A DNA stretch of 64,000 nt from the NCBI RefSeq assembly GCF_008801915.1, contig NZ_VZOV01000001.1, positions 434,001 to 498,000 of the forward strand, read 5' to 3'. The notes beneath the pieces were generated by a model that saw only the letters and a program-made list of their open reading frames with translations, had not been told where the DNA came from and made no database searches. This stretch comes from Cupriavidus gilardii. GTDB lineage: Bacteria > Pseudomonadota > Gammaproteobacteria > Burkholderiales > Burkholderiaceae. Positions 26,442-34,569 of this stretch are shown here, piece by piece. The first letter of the stretch is position 1. Each line of letters starts with the position of its first letter. Both the position numbers and the translations under genes were made by a program.

Positions 26442-27362
26442 TCAAGGACGGCCCTGCGCCAGGGCCGGCAGCCCCTGCAGAAACGCGAGAAAGGCGGCGA
26501 TACGGCGGGAGCCTCGCTGGTTCGGCAGATACAGCGCCGAAACGCCGCTGCTCACCTGATCCGGATTGACGGTCCAATCGTCGAACAGGCGTTGCAGTCG
26601 TCCGCAAGCGATATCGCCATCGGTGATCCAGTCCGGCAGCAGACCGATGCCGGCCCCGGCCAACACAAGTTCGTGCAGCACATCGATGTTGTTGCTGCGG
26701 AAATGCCCGTGGACCGGCACGATTTGCCGTTGTCCGTCCCGCTCGAACGTCCAGACCTGGTCGCGCGCACCGTGGCCGAAACGGAAGCGCAGGCACGCAT
26801 GGCCGACCAGATCGTCGGGAAGCGACGGCGCGCCATGCCGCTGCAGGTAGGCGGGGCTCGCGACCACATGCCGGCGGAACATGCCGATCTGTCGTGCGAT
26901 GACATTGTCGTACGACGAGGCATTGCCGATGCGCACCGACAGGTCGAAGCGGTCGCCGAGCAGATCGACGATGTCGTCGGTCAGCGTCACCTCCAGGTCC
27001 AGCTGCGGGTACCGCTCGAGCAGCGTGCCCAGATGTGGGGCGATGCAGCGGCGGCCGAAGGCAACCGGGAGAGACACGCGCAACTGGCCGACCGGTACGT
27101 CGCCGCGGTCGGCGATCAGCGCATCGGCTTCCTCGACCGCCTCGAGAATCCGGCGCGCCTGCTGATAGTACGCGGCGCCCGCTTCGGTGACGGTGATCTG
27201 GCGCGTCGAGCGATTCAGCAGCACCGCGCCGAGCGATTGCTCGAGGCCGTCCAGCGCGCGCGTCACCGACGAGGTGGCAAGATCCAGCCGTCGCGCCGCG
27301 GCCGAAAAGCCTTTGGCGTCGACGGTCTCGACGAACATCTTCAGCGCAAGCAGTTTGTCCAT
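26442..27362 (-). CDS. LysR-family transcriptional regulator
   Basis: A 306-residue LysR regulator. The N-terminal winged helix is typical (LLALKMFVETVDAKGFSAAA at about 4-23, then SSVTRALDGLEQSLGAVLLN). The remainder is the periplasmic-binding-like effector domain. Features of the CrgA-like branch are visible (SVRIGNASSYDNVIARQIG). It lies upstream of the MFS gene on the same strand and divergent from a Bug binding protein; the 224-base gap holds three 11-bp tandem repeats. Either neighbour could be a target. Confidence 0.92.
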   Translation of the reverse strand: MDKLLALKMFVETVDAKGFSAAARRLDLATSSVTRALDGLEQSLGAVLLNRSTRQITVTEAGAAYYQQARRILEAVEEADALIADRGDVPVGQLRVSLPVAFGRRCIAPHLGTLLERYPQLDLEVTLTDDIVDLLGDRFDLSVRIGNASSYDNVIARQIGMFRRHVVASPAYLQRHGAPSLPDDLVGHACLRFRFGHGARDQVWTFERDGQRQIVPVHGHFRSNNIDVLHELVLAGAGIGLLPDWITDGDIACGRLQRLFDDWTVNPDQVSSGVSALYLPNQRGSRRIAAFLAFLQGLPALAQGRP

Positions 27363-27451
27363 TGCGGTTCAGCGTCCGGCGTTGCCGGTGTGGAAAAGGT
27401 CGGGTTCATCGCCGGCATGATACGTGCAACGCGAGGCAGCACGACGGCTTC

Positions 27452-27482
27452 ATCGAGACCTGATCGAGACCTGATCGAGACC
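27452..27482. repeat. Three 11-bp tandem repeats in a divergent promoter region
   Basis: The unit ATCGAGACCTG occurs at 27452-27462 and 27463-27473, with a third partial copy (ATCGAGACC) at 27474-27482. The period is one helical turn, and the array lies between divergent LysR and Bug genes. It could place repeated half-sites on one DNA face, or it may be simple slippage. The rest of the gap (27363-27586) shows no other strong signal. Confidence 0.5.
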
Positions 27483-27586
27483 GCGCGCGGTGCGGATTGG
27501 ATAAGATGGCGCCGGCCGGTTCCCGCCGGCATTGCCTGAGCACCATAACAACGATCGCCAATCACAACACGAAAGGAGACCGCCTC

Positions 27587-28588
27587 ATGACGCCTCGCGT
27601 CCGCCATCTTCCCCGCCGCACCGTTCTCGGTATCGCGCTCGCCGGCCTGGCAAGCGCAATCGTTGGGCTGCCGACGCCAGCCAGCGCCGCCGAATATCCG
27701 ACCAAGCCCATCCGCTTCATCGTGCCCTACGCCGCCGGCGGCACCACCGACCTGGTCGCGCGCACCGTCGGCCAACGCGTCGCCGAGAAGCTCGGCCAGC
27801 CCGTGGTGATCGAGAACCGGCCGGGCGCCGGCGGCAATATCGGCATGGAGGCCGTGGCCAAGGCGGCGCCGGACGGCTATACGATCGGCTTCGGCGCGAT
27901 CTCCACCAATGCGCTGAACCCGCATATCTACAAGGCGATGCCGTTCGATCCGCGCCGCGACTTCACCGCGGTCAGTTTGCTGGGCACGTCGACCATCGTG
28001 CTGGAGGTGGGCAATCAGCTGCCGGTCAAGACCGTGGCCGAACTGGTGGCGTACGCCAGGCGCAATCCCGGCCTGACGTATGCGACAGCGGGCACCGGCA
28101 CGTCGATGCATCTGGCCGCCGCGATGTTTGCGCAGATGACGGGCACCAGCCTGACCCACGTCCCGTACAAGGGCAGCAGCCCGGCGATCAACGACATGCT
28201 GGGCGGGCATATCCCCGTGATGTTCGACAACCTGCCGGCCTCGTTGCCGCATATCCAGGCGGGCAAGCTGCGCGCGCTGGCGGTGGCGGGCAGCACGCGC
28301 TCCCCGGCATTGCCCAATGTGCCGACGCTGGCGGAGGCGGGATTGGCCGGCTATTCGGTCGAGCCATGGTTCGGCGTGTACGGGCCCGCCGCCATGCCGG
28401 CCGATATCGTGCAGAAGCTCAATGCCGCGTTTGTCGAAGCGCTGGGCAGTGCCGCGGTGCGCGACAAGCTGGTGCAGGCCGGCTTCAATCCGAAGTCGTC
28501 GAGCGCCGCGGAATTGCAATCGCTGACGCAGGCGGAGTACGAGAAATTCGGCAAGGTGGCGCGCAGCGCGAATATCACGGTGGATTGA
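27587..28588 (+). CDS. Bug/TctC-family solute-binding protein (single gene)
   Basis: A 333-residue exported binding protein. The signal peptide covers about residues 1-29 (RRTVLGIALAGLASAI core, cleavage after ASA). The mature part shows TKPIRFIVPYAAGGTTDLVA, ENRPGAGGNIG and HVPYKGSSPA. AAAGGAGA at about 27571 supports ATG 27587. It has no enzyme partner and is divergent from a LysR regulator, an arrangement often seen in Burkholderiales. Such lone Bug proteins may serve transport or signalling; the ligand is presumably a carboxylic acid. Confidence 0.92.
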   Translation: MTPRVRHLPRRTVLGIALAGLASAIVGLPTPASAAEYPTKPIRFIVPYAAGGTTDLVARTVGQRVAEKLGQPVVIENRPGAGGNIGMEAVAKAAPDGYTIGFGAISTNALNPHIYKAMPFDPRRDFTAVSLLGTSTIVLEVGNQLPVKTVAELVAYARRNPGLTYATAGTGTSMHLAAAMFAQMTGTSLTHVPYKGSSPAINDMLGGHIPVMFDNLPASLPHIQAGKLRALAVAGSTRSPALPNVPTLAEAGLAGYSVEPWFGVYGPAAMPADIVQKLNAAFVEALGSAAVRDKLVQAGFNPKSSSAAELQSLTQAEYEKFGKVARSANITVD

Positions 28589-28612
28589 ATCGCGTTTTTC
28601 CGTTGTGTCCCC

Positions 28613-28636
28613 TCGTCCCCGCCTTTGCGGGGACGA
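28613..28636. repeat. REP-like GC-rich hairpin
   Basis: TCGTCCCCGC and GCGGGGACGA form a perfect ten-base stem with a CTTT loop, 24 bases after the Bug stop. No T-tract follows. Its right arm (GCGGGGACGACGGG, 28627-28640) recurs at 45329-45342, and a similar hairpin lies at 38319-38340, which points to a dispersed REP-like element that may double as a terminator. Confidence 0.5.
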
Positions 28637-28669
28637 CGGGAATGGGACATCGACACGCTGGTCACGCAC

Positions 28670-28685
28670 CTGTATATTTATACAG
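28670..28685. promoter_or_regulatory. LexA/SOS box
   Basis: CTGTATATTTATACAG is a full CTGT-N8-ACAG match to the proteobacterial LexA operator, with AT-rich spacer bases as in the consensus. It ends 45 bases before the helicase ATG at 28731, a normal position for SOS repression. The site indicates that the helicase is DNA-damage inducible. Confidence 0.9.
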
Positions 28686-28730
28686 TCCACTTCGTCCCCC
28701 ACGAAATGGCGCGATTCCCAGCCGTTATCG

Positions 28731-31133
28731 ATGTCCGCCACTGCCAGCCCGTCCGATTCCGCCGCCACCGTCCAGGACCAGCCATCCGCCTCGCCAGGCG
28801 AGCAAGGCGAGCCTGCGCCGGCTGCCGACAGCGAACCGCGCTACATCGTTGCAGTCCGCACGCTGTGCGATTTCACCGCCCGTGCCGGCGACCTGGACCT
28901 GCGCTTTACGCCTTCGCCGACCGCGCTCGAAGGCATGGCGGGCCATGCCACCGTGACCTCCCGCCGTCCCGCCGGCTATCGGACCGAAATTTCCCTGAGC
29001 GCGGACTTCGGTCCGCTGCGCGTGCGCGGCCGTGCCGACGGTTACGATCCCGCCCTGCGGCGGCTCGAGGAAATCAAGACGGTGCGCGGCGACGCCGCCG
29101 AGGTGCCGGCCCATCATCGGCTTCTGCATTGGGCGCAAGCCAAGGTCTACGGTTGGCTGATGTGCCAGCGGGAGGCGCTGGACGACATCGAAATCGCGGT
29201 GGTCTATTTCGATATCGTCAGCGGCCGCGAGCTTGCCGAGACGCAGCGATTTACGGCACAGACGCTGCGCGAATGCTTCGAGGCGCAATGCCGTGCCTTT
29301 ATCGGCTGGGCCGAGCAGGAGCTGGCGCATCGCGCCGGGCGCGACCTGTCGCTGGACTCGCTGGCCTTTCCGCATGCCGGGTTTCGTGCCGGCCAGCGCG
29401 AACTCGCCGAATCGGTCTATCGCGCCAATCTGTCGGGCCGCTGCCTGCTCGCGCAGGCGCCCACCGGCATCGGCAAGACCGTCGGCACGATCTTTCCCGC
29501 GCTGAAGGCGATGCCGAAGCAGAAGATCGACAAGCTGTTCGTGTTGTCGGCCCGCTCGACCGGCCGGGCGCTGGCGTTGGAGGCCACACGCGGACTGGCC
29601 GCGCAGCGGGATGCGATGCCGCTGCGCGTGCTGGAGATGGTCGCGCGCGACAAGGCCTGCGAATATCCGGGCCGCGCCTGTCACGGCGAAGCCTGTCCGC
29701 TGGCGCGCGGCTTCCATGACCGTCTGCCGGCGGCGCGCGCGCAGGCGGCCGGACGGACGATGCTGGACCGCGCTCAAGTTCGCGAGATCGCGCTGGCACA
29801 CGACATCTGCCCGTACTACCTGAGCCAGGAAATGGCGCGCTGGAGCGATGTGGTGGTGGCCGACTACAACTACTACTTCGACCGCACCGCGTTGCTGCAT
29901 GCCTTCGCGCTGCACGACGGCTGGCGCGTCAGCGTGCTGGTCGACGAGGCCCATCAATTGCCGGAGCGGGCGCGCGACATGTATAGCGCCGCGCTCGACC
30001 AGGCCGAATTCCGCACGCTGCGGCGTCAGGCGCCTGCGGATCTGCGCCGCGTGTTCGATCGCGTCGGCCGTCAATGGAACGCGGTGGTGAAGAACCTGGC
30101 CGGCGACTATCGGGCCGAGGCGAAAGTCCCCGCGCCGTTGCTCGATGCCTTCGAAGGGCTGTGCGCAGCGTTGCTGGAACGGTTCACGGAGCGGCCCACC
30201 GAACAGGACCCGGCGCTGCAGCGCTTCTATTTCGATGTGCTGCAATTCTGCCGGCTGGCCGAACAGATCGGTCCGCATTCCGTGTTCGACATGACGCGCA
30301 TGCCGGCGCGCGGCGCGCACGCCAACGTCCGTCTCGGCGTACGCAACCTCGTGCCAGCGCATTTCCTGCGGCCGCGGCTGGCGGCGGCGCATTCCGTCTC
30401 GCTATTCTCCGCGACGCTGGCGCCGGCCTCGTACTACGCCGATATGCTGGGCCTGCCCGAGCGATGGGTCTGGCACGAGGTGCCGTCGCCATTCCAGCCG
30501 GACCAGTTGCGGGTTCGCGTCGCCTCGCATATCTCGACCCGATTTGCGCATCGGCAGCGCTCGCTGCCGGATATCGTCGAGCTGATCGCCGCGCAGTATC
30601 GGGAGAAGCCAGGCAACTATCTCGCCTTCTTCAGCAGCCACGACTACCTCGGCGACGCGTTGGCGCTGTTCACGCAGCGGCATGCCGATATCCCGAGCTG
30701 GTCGCAGGCGCGCGGCATGGACGAACGGGAGCAGGCTGATTTCCTTGAAGCATTCCAGCCGGGCGGCCAAGGCGTGGGCTTTGCCGTATTGGGCGGCCCC
30801 TTTGCCGAAGGCGTCGACCTTCCCGGCGACCGGCTGATCGGCGCCTTCGTCGCCACGCTCGGACTGCCGCAGTTCAATCCGGTCAACGAGCAGCTGCGCA
30901 GCCGGCTGGAGGACACGTTCGGCGACGGCTATGCGTACGCTTACCTGTATCCGGGCCTGCGCAAGGTCGTGCAGGCGGCGGGCAGGGTCATCCGCACCAG
31001 CGAGGACCGCGGCGTGGTGTATCTGATCGACGACCGCTTCGCGCAGCCGTCGGTGCGGGAGTTGTTGCCGGCCTGGTGGCGGGTAGAAACCTGGCCGTCG
31101 CGTTTTGTTTCAGCGAACATCTACGGTCCTTAG
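28731..31133 (+). CDS. DinG/XPD-like helicase with nuclease-like N-terminal domain
   Basis: An 800-residue superfamily 2 DNA helicase. Walker A APTGIGKT is at 243-250 and the DEAH box at 405-408. Four cysteines between them (310, 317, 322, 360) are placed like the 4Fe-4S cluster of XPD/DinG. The C-terminal half shows SLFSATLAPASYYADMLGL, a GVDLPGDRLIG segment and QAAGRVIRT as helicase motifs. The first 200 residues carry a PD-(D/E)xK-like pattern, Asp103 in GRADG then EEIK at 113-116 and QAKVYGWLM, as in RecB/Cas4-type nucleases. ATG 28731 is the first start after the SOS box. Likely role: damage-induced repair. No VRR-NUC partner is adjacent. Confidence 0.88.
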   Translation: MSATASPSDSAATVQDQPSASPGEQGEPAPAADSEPRYIVAVRTLCDFTARAGDLDLRFTPSPTALEGMAGHATVTSRRPAGYRTEISLSADFGPLRVRGRADGYDPALRRLEEIKTVRGDAAEVPAHHRLLHWAQAKVYGWLMCQREALDDIEIAVVYFDIVSGRELAETQRFTAQTLRECFEAQCRAFIGWAEQELAHRAGRDLSLDSLAFPHAGFRAGQRELAESVYRANLSGRCLLAQAPTGIGKTVGTIFPALKAMPKQKIDKLFVLSARSTGRALALEATRGLAAQRDAMPLRVLEMVARDKACEYPGRACHGEACPLARGFHDRLPAARAQAAGRTMLDRAQVREIALAHDICPYYLSQEMARWSDVVVADYNYYFDRTALLHAFALHDGWRVSVLVDEAHQLPERARDMYSAALDQAEFRTLRRQAPADLRRVFDRVGRQWNAVVKNLAGDYRAEAKVPAPLLDAFEGLCAALLERFTERPTEQDPALQRFYFDVLQFCRLAEQIGPHSVFDMTRMPARGAHANVRLGVRNLVPAHFLRPRLAAAHSVSLFSATLAPASYYADMLGLPERWVWHEVPSPFQPDQLRVRVASHISTRFAHRQRSLPDIVELIAAQYREKPGNYLAFFSSHDYLGDALALFTQRHADIPSWSQARGMDEREQADFLEAFQPGGQGVGFAVLGGPFAEGVDLPGDRLIGAFVATLGLPQFNPVNEQLRSRLEDTFGDGYAYAYLYPGLRKVVQAAGRVIRTSEDRGVVYLIDDRFAQPSVRELLPAWWRVETWPSRFVSANIYGP

Positions 31134-31148
31134 CCACGGAGAACGCCA

Positions 31149-31375
31149 ATGCGCATAGAGAAGGGGGAACCAGTTTGGCCATCCGCCTTCCGAACAGCAT
31201 CGTGGAGCTGCTGGAATTGAGCGAGGGGGACCACGTCGAAATTGTTGTCGACAATTCGGGCAGTTCGCCAAGGCGCAGGAGTCGGGACGCTGATGCGTTG
31301 TTGGAGCGCCTGCGAACATTCCGCGGACGATTACCCGCGGATTTCAAGTTCGGTCGCGGCCAGGACATGAGGTAG
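31149..31375 (+). pseudogene. AbrB/MazE-type antitoxin, frameshifted, toxin missing
   Basis: GGAGAA at 31138-31143 precedes ATG 31149, which reads MRIEK. One base is then missing compared with the family pattern MRIEKWGTSLAIRLP: the remaining fold (TSLAIRLPNSIVELLELSEG and so on) continues in another frame from about 31164 to the stop at 31373-31375. The conserved AbrB swapped-hairpin motif and an Arg-rich tail are otherwise intact. No PIN or MazF-like toxin follows; the next gene is a convergent SDR 23 bases on. This is a toxin-antitoxin remnant, or a single-base assembly error in a live gene. Confidence 0.7.
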
Positions 31376-31398
31376 GCGAACTGACGGACAATGCGAGC

Positions 31399-32217
31399 CT
31401 ATGCGTACTTCCCCGTCAACCCGCCATCCACCACCATCTCCGTCCCCGTGACATAGGCCGCCGCGTCCGAGGCCAGAAACGCGCAGGCGTAGGCCACGTC
31501 CCAGGCCGTTCCCATCCGCTGCACTGGTACCTGCCTTGCCCGCGCCGCGCGCGCTTCGTCGAGGTCGTTGTCGGAGAACATCTTCGCCACGGTATGCGCG
31601 ATCCGCGGCGTATCGATCAGGCCCGGCACCACCGTGTTGGCGCGGATGCCATGCGACGCGTATTGCTGGGCCAGCATGCGGGTGAACTGGATCACCGCCG
31701 CCTTGGTCACGCAGTATGACAGGTGCGGATAGCCGAGATAGCGCAGCCCCGCGACCGAGGAAATGGTGACGATGGCGCCGCGGCCGCGCGCGACCATCTC
31801 GGGCAACACCTGTTGCGACGCGAGCAGCAGGCTGCGAACGTTGACGTTGTGCGCCTGGTCGAAGTCGGCGACCGCGGTGTCGAGCGGGCCGCCGGGCTTG
31901 CCGATGCCGACGTTGTGGTGCAGCACATCGATCGGACCAAGGCGATCGCGTGCCTGGGCAAACAGGCGCTCGACCTCCGGCTCGATGGCGACGTCCCCGA
32001 TGAACGTCTCCGCTGTGCCGCCTTCCGCGCGGATCAGCGCCGTGGTCTCTTCGGCGGACGCGGCATCGCGATCGACCACGCAGACGCGGGCGCCGAGACG
32101 CGCATAGGTCAGGCTGGCGGCGCGGCCGATGCTCCAGCCGGGGCCGGCCGATCCCGCGCCGGCGACGAATACGGTACGGTCCGCAAGGCTCAGCGGGAGC
32201 GCGGGGGTGGGCGTCAC
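31399..32217 (-). CDS. SDR-family oxidoreductase (module B)
   Basis: A 272-residue short-chain dehydrogenase starting at GTG 32217, which overlaps the lyase stop as GTGA; GGGAGAGG lies just upstream. The nucleotide-binding motif is slightly atypical (VAGAGSAGPGWSIGRAA near 16-32), but the catalytic Ser and Tyr-x3-Lys are normal (ISSVAG, YCVTKAAV), as is the C-terminal MVVDGGLTGKYA. It is the last of four genes transcribed from 35571: Bug, CoA ligase, citryl-CoA-lyase-like enzyme, SDR. In that pathway it probably oxidises or reduces a hydroxy/keto product. Confidence 0.9.
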   Translation of the reverse strand: MTPTPALPLSLADRTVFVAGAGSAGPGWSIGRAASLTYARLGARVCVVDRDAASAEETTALIRAEGGTAETFIGDVAIEPEVERLFAQARDRLGPIDVLHHNVGIGKPGGPLDTAVADFDQAHNVNVRSLLLASQQVLPEMVARGRGAIVTISSVAGLRYLGYPHLSYCVTKAAVIQFTRMLAQQYASHGIRANTVVPGLIDTPRIAHTVAKMFSDNDLDEARAARARQVPVQRMGTAWDVAYACAFLASDAAAYVTGTEMVVDGGLTGKYA

Positions 32218-32999
32218 GATGCCTCTCCCGTCGGCGCGTTGCCGACATAGGGAATCGCGTGCTCGACGGTGTCCCAGATATAGCGGCCGGAAGGACTTTG
32301 CTGTTCCTCGACGATATGGGCGACCAGCCCGGCCGCGCGCGAGATCACGGCGAAGCCGCGCATCACCGCGGTCGGTACGCCGATCTCGCCGAGCAGCGCC
32401 GCCACCGCACCGGTGGCGTTGATCGTGATCGGCCGGCCGGCCGCTTCGTCGACCGCCGCGGACAACTGCTTCAGCGCGAGAATCCGCTCGCCGCCCAATT
32501 CCGGCTCTGCCTCGGCCAATTCGAGCAGCTTGTACGCGCGTGGATCGACCGGCTTGTGCAGATGGTGGCCGAAGCCGGGCACCGGGCTCCTCGTTTCCTT
32601 GTAGTGGCGGGCAATGGCGCGCGCTTCCGCTTCGGAGTCGCCTGCGGCGAGCAGCCGATCGAGCAGTTGCGAACAATTCTCCATGGTGCCGACGAAGGAG
32701 CTGCCCACGGCCAGCAGCCCGGCGGAAACGGCCCCCTGCAGGTTCTCCGGCGCGCTCATGTAGATCAGCCGCGTCGCGATGGCGCTCGGGGTCAGGCCGT
32801 GTTCCATCAGCACGATCAGCACGACATCGGTGATCCGCATATCGACGGGCCGCGGCGTGCGGCCGAGAATCTGCATCAGCATGACTTCGGTGAAGGTCTT
32901 CTTGCCCATCAGGTCATTGACCAGATCGGCATCGCGGTAGTGCAGGCTCGTCAGCGTATGCGTGCAAAGGCGGGTTACGGGCTTGGTGGTGGCGGTCAT
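32214..32999 (-). CDS. Citryl-CoA lyase-like protein (citrate synthase fold)
   Basis: A 261-residue protein of the citrate synthase superfamily, much shorter than citrate synthase (about 430). The retained core includes GLTPSAIATRLIYMSAPE, VGSSFVGTMENC, the catalytic-His segment PVPGFGHHLHKPVDPR and a late VAHIVEEQQ region where the second active-site part lies. Such short homologues are annotated as citryl-CoA lyases, which split citryl-CoA-type thioesters by retro-aldol cleavage. Its ATG overlaps the CoA ligase stop (ATGA), and its own stop overlaps the SDR start (GTGA). Tight coupling to a CoA ligase supports cleavage of a CoA-activated hydroxy acid. Confidence 0.85.
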   Translation of the reverse strand: MTATTKPVTRLCTHTLTSLHYRDADLVNDLMGKKTFTEVMLMQILGRTPRPVDMRITDVVLIVLMEHGLTPSAIATRLIYMSAPENLQGAVSAGLLAVGSSFVGTMENCSQLLDRLLAAGDSEAEARAIARHYKETRSPVPGFGHHLHKPVDPRAYKLLELAEAEPELGGERILALKQLSAAVDEAAGRPITINATGAVAALLGEIGVPTAVMRGFAVISRAAGLVAHIVEEQQSPSGRYIWDTVEHAIPYVGNAPTGEAS

Positions 33000-34561
33000 G
33001 GCTGCTCTCCCTGTTGTATGGGCGATATGGACGGGGTAGCCGACGCATCGGCGAGCGCCCGTTCGCGTACGGCGTTCTTCAGTACCTTGCCGACACTGGA
33101 GCGCGGCAGGCTGTCGTGGAAGTGGATGCGCTTGGGCGTGGGCACGGGTCCCAGGCGTTCGCGCACGAAGGCGACCAGCTCCGCTTCGCTCGGTGGCGGG
33201 CATCCTTCGCGCAATTGCACCGCGGCGTGCACCGCCTCGCCCCATTTGTCGTCGGGCACGCCGAACACCGCGCACTCATGGACGGCGGGATGCTGTCCCA
33301 GCGCGTTCTCGACATCGATCGGATAGACGTTGAAGCCGCCGCTGATGACGACCTCGCGCAACCGGTCCTTCAGATACAGATAGCCGCGCTCGTCGAACAG
33401 GCCGCGATCGCCGGTATGCAGCCAGCCGTCGACGATCGTCGCGGCGGTCAGGTCGGGGCGCCGCCAGTACCCGGTCATCACCAGGTCGCCGCGAGCCACG
33501 ACCTCGCCGATCTGTCCCGGCGGCAACAGCGTGCCGTCCGGTGCCATGATGCCGACGTCGCTGAACCAGGTGATCCGTCCGACCGAGGCCAGATTGCGCT
33601 CGTCGTCGAAATCCTCGGGGCGCAGCACCGTCAGCAGCTGCGGCGCTTCCGTCTGTCCGTAAGTCGTGCCGACCACCGGGCCGAAGAACGCGCGCGCCTG
33701 GCGGATCTTCTCGACGGGCATCGGCGCGCCGCCATAGATCAGCCGGCGCAGCGCGGGGTAGTCGTCGCGGGACGTGCCCGGCAGCGCCATCAGCATGTAG
33801 ATCAGCGTCGGCGGCATGAAGGACACCGTGCCGCGCCGGTCGCGAAACGCGGCGCGGACCGCCTCGGCACCGCTGCCGTCCAGGATCACGTGGCAGCCGC
33901 CTTGTGCGAGGATCGGCAGCACATAGGTCGAGGTGCCGTGCGTGATCGGGGCCGCCATCACATAGCGATCGTCGGCATCGAAGCCCCACGCATGGATCTG
34001 GTTGACGATATTGGCCATCCACGCGCGGTAGGGCTGCATCACGCCCTTGGGCGCGCCGGTGGTGCCGCCGGTGAACTTGATGGCCTGGGTGGCATCGCGA
34101 TCGAGGTCGGGATAAAGATCGAGACGGGGCCGTGCCGCGTCGGCATGGCGAGCAATCATCGCGGGCAAAGCGTCGCCGTCGTCGTCCGCCACATCCGTGA
34201 AGATGCGGGTGCCCGGCGCGCCGTCGAGCAGTGCCATGCAACCGCTATCCAGCACCAGAATGCTCGGCTCGGTCGCATCGACAATGCGGCGCAGCTCCGG
34301 TCGCGTGCTCTTCGGGTTCAGCGGCACCCAGACCTTGCCGCTGGCCAGCACCGCGAGCAGCGCGACCAGATGCGCGGTGGAATTGCCGGCGCAGATGCCG
34401 ACGCGGCTCTGCGGCGAGGCATCGAGCGCCAGCAGGCCGGCCGCCGCCGCGGCGACGCGCGCCGCCAATTCGCGATAGGTCAGGCAGCCGTCCGGCGCGT
34501 CGATGGCGATGTTGTCGGGCCAGCGCTCCGCGGCCCGCCAGAACAGATCGATCGGAAACAT
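32996..34561 (-). CDS. AMP-forming acyl-CoA ligase
   Basis: A 521-residue ANL-superfamily enzyme. Visible motifs in order: the phosphate loop FTGGTTGAPKG (about 166-176), TTYGQTEAP (motif A5, about 302-310), LHTGDRGLF (A7), YLKDRLREVVISGG (A8), and the C-terminal catalytic lysine in PRSSVGKVLKN. It activates a carboxylic acid to acyl-AMP and then to acyl-CoA. GAGGAG sits just before ATG 34561. It lies between a Bug gene (8 bases upstream) and the citryl-CoA-lyase-like gene, so the acid it activates is probably what Bug captures and the lyase cleaves. Confidence 0.92.
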   Translation of the reverse strand: MFPIDLFWRAAERWPDNIAIDAPDGCLTYRELAARVAAAAAGLLALDASPQSRVGICAGNSTAHLVALLAVLASGKVWVPLNPKSTRPELRRIVDATEPSILVLDSGCMALLDGAPGTRIFTDVADDDGDALPAMIARHADAARPRLDLYPDLDRDATQAIKFTGGTTGAPKGVMQPYRAWMANIVNQIHAWGFDADDRYVMAAPITHGTSTYVLPILAQGGCHVILDGSGAEAVRAAFRDRRGTVSFMPPTLIYMLMALPGTSRDDYPALRRLIYGGAPMPVEKIRQARAFFGPVVGTTYGQTEAPQLLTVLRPEDFDDERNLASVGRITWFSDVGIMAPDGTLLPPGQIGEVVARGDLVMTGYWRRPDLTAATIVDGWLHTGDRGLFDERGYLYLKDRLREVVISGGFNVYPIDVENALGQHPAVHECAVFGVPDDKWGEAVHAAVQLREGCPPPSEAELVAFVRERLGPVPTPKRIHFHDSLPRSSVGKVLKNAVRERALADASATPSISPIQQGEQP

Positions 34562-34569
34562 GGGACTCC

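Noticed and set aside
28613-28636. Considered as a classical intrinsic terminator for the Bug gene at 27587.
   Set aside because: The stem is strong but no T-run follows, and related copies occur elsewhere, so I list it as a REP-like repeat.
28725-30392. 555-codon minus-strand frame opposite the helicase.
   Set aside because: Low-complexity Arg/Gln translation. The helicase motifs on the plus strand settle the coding strand.
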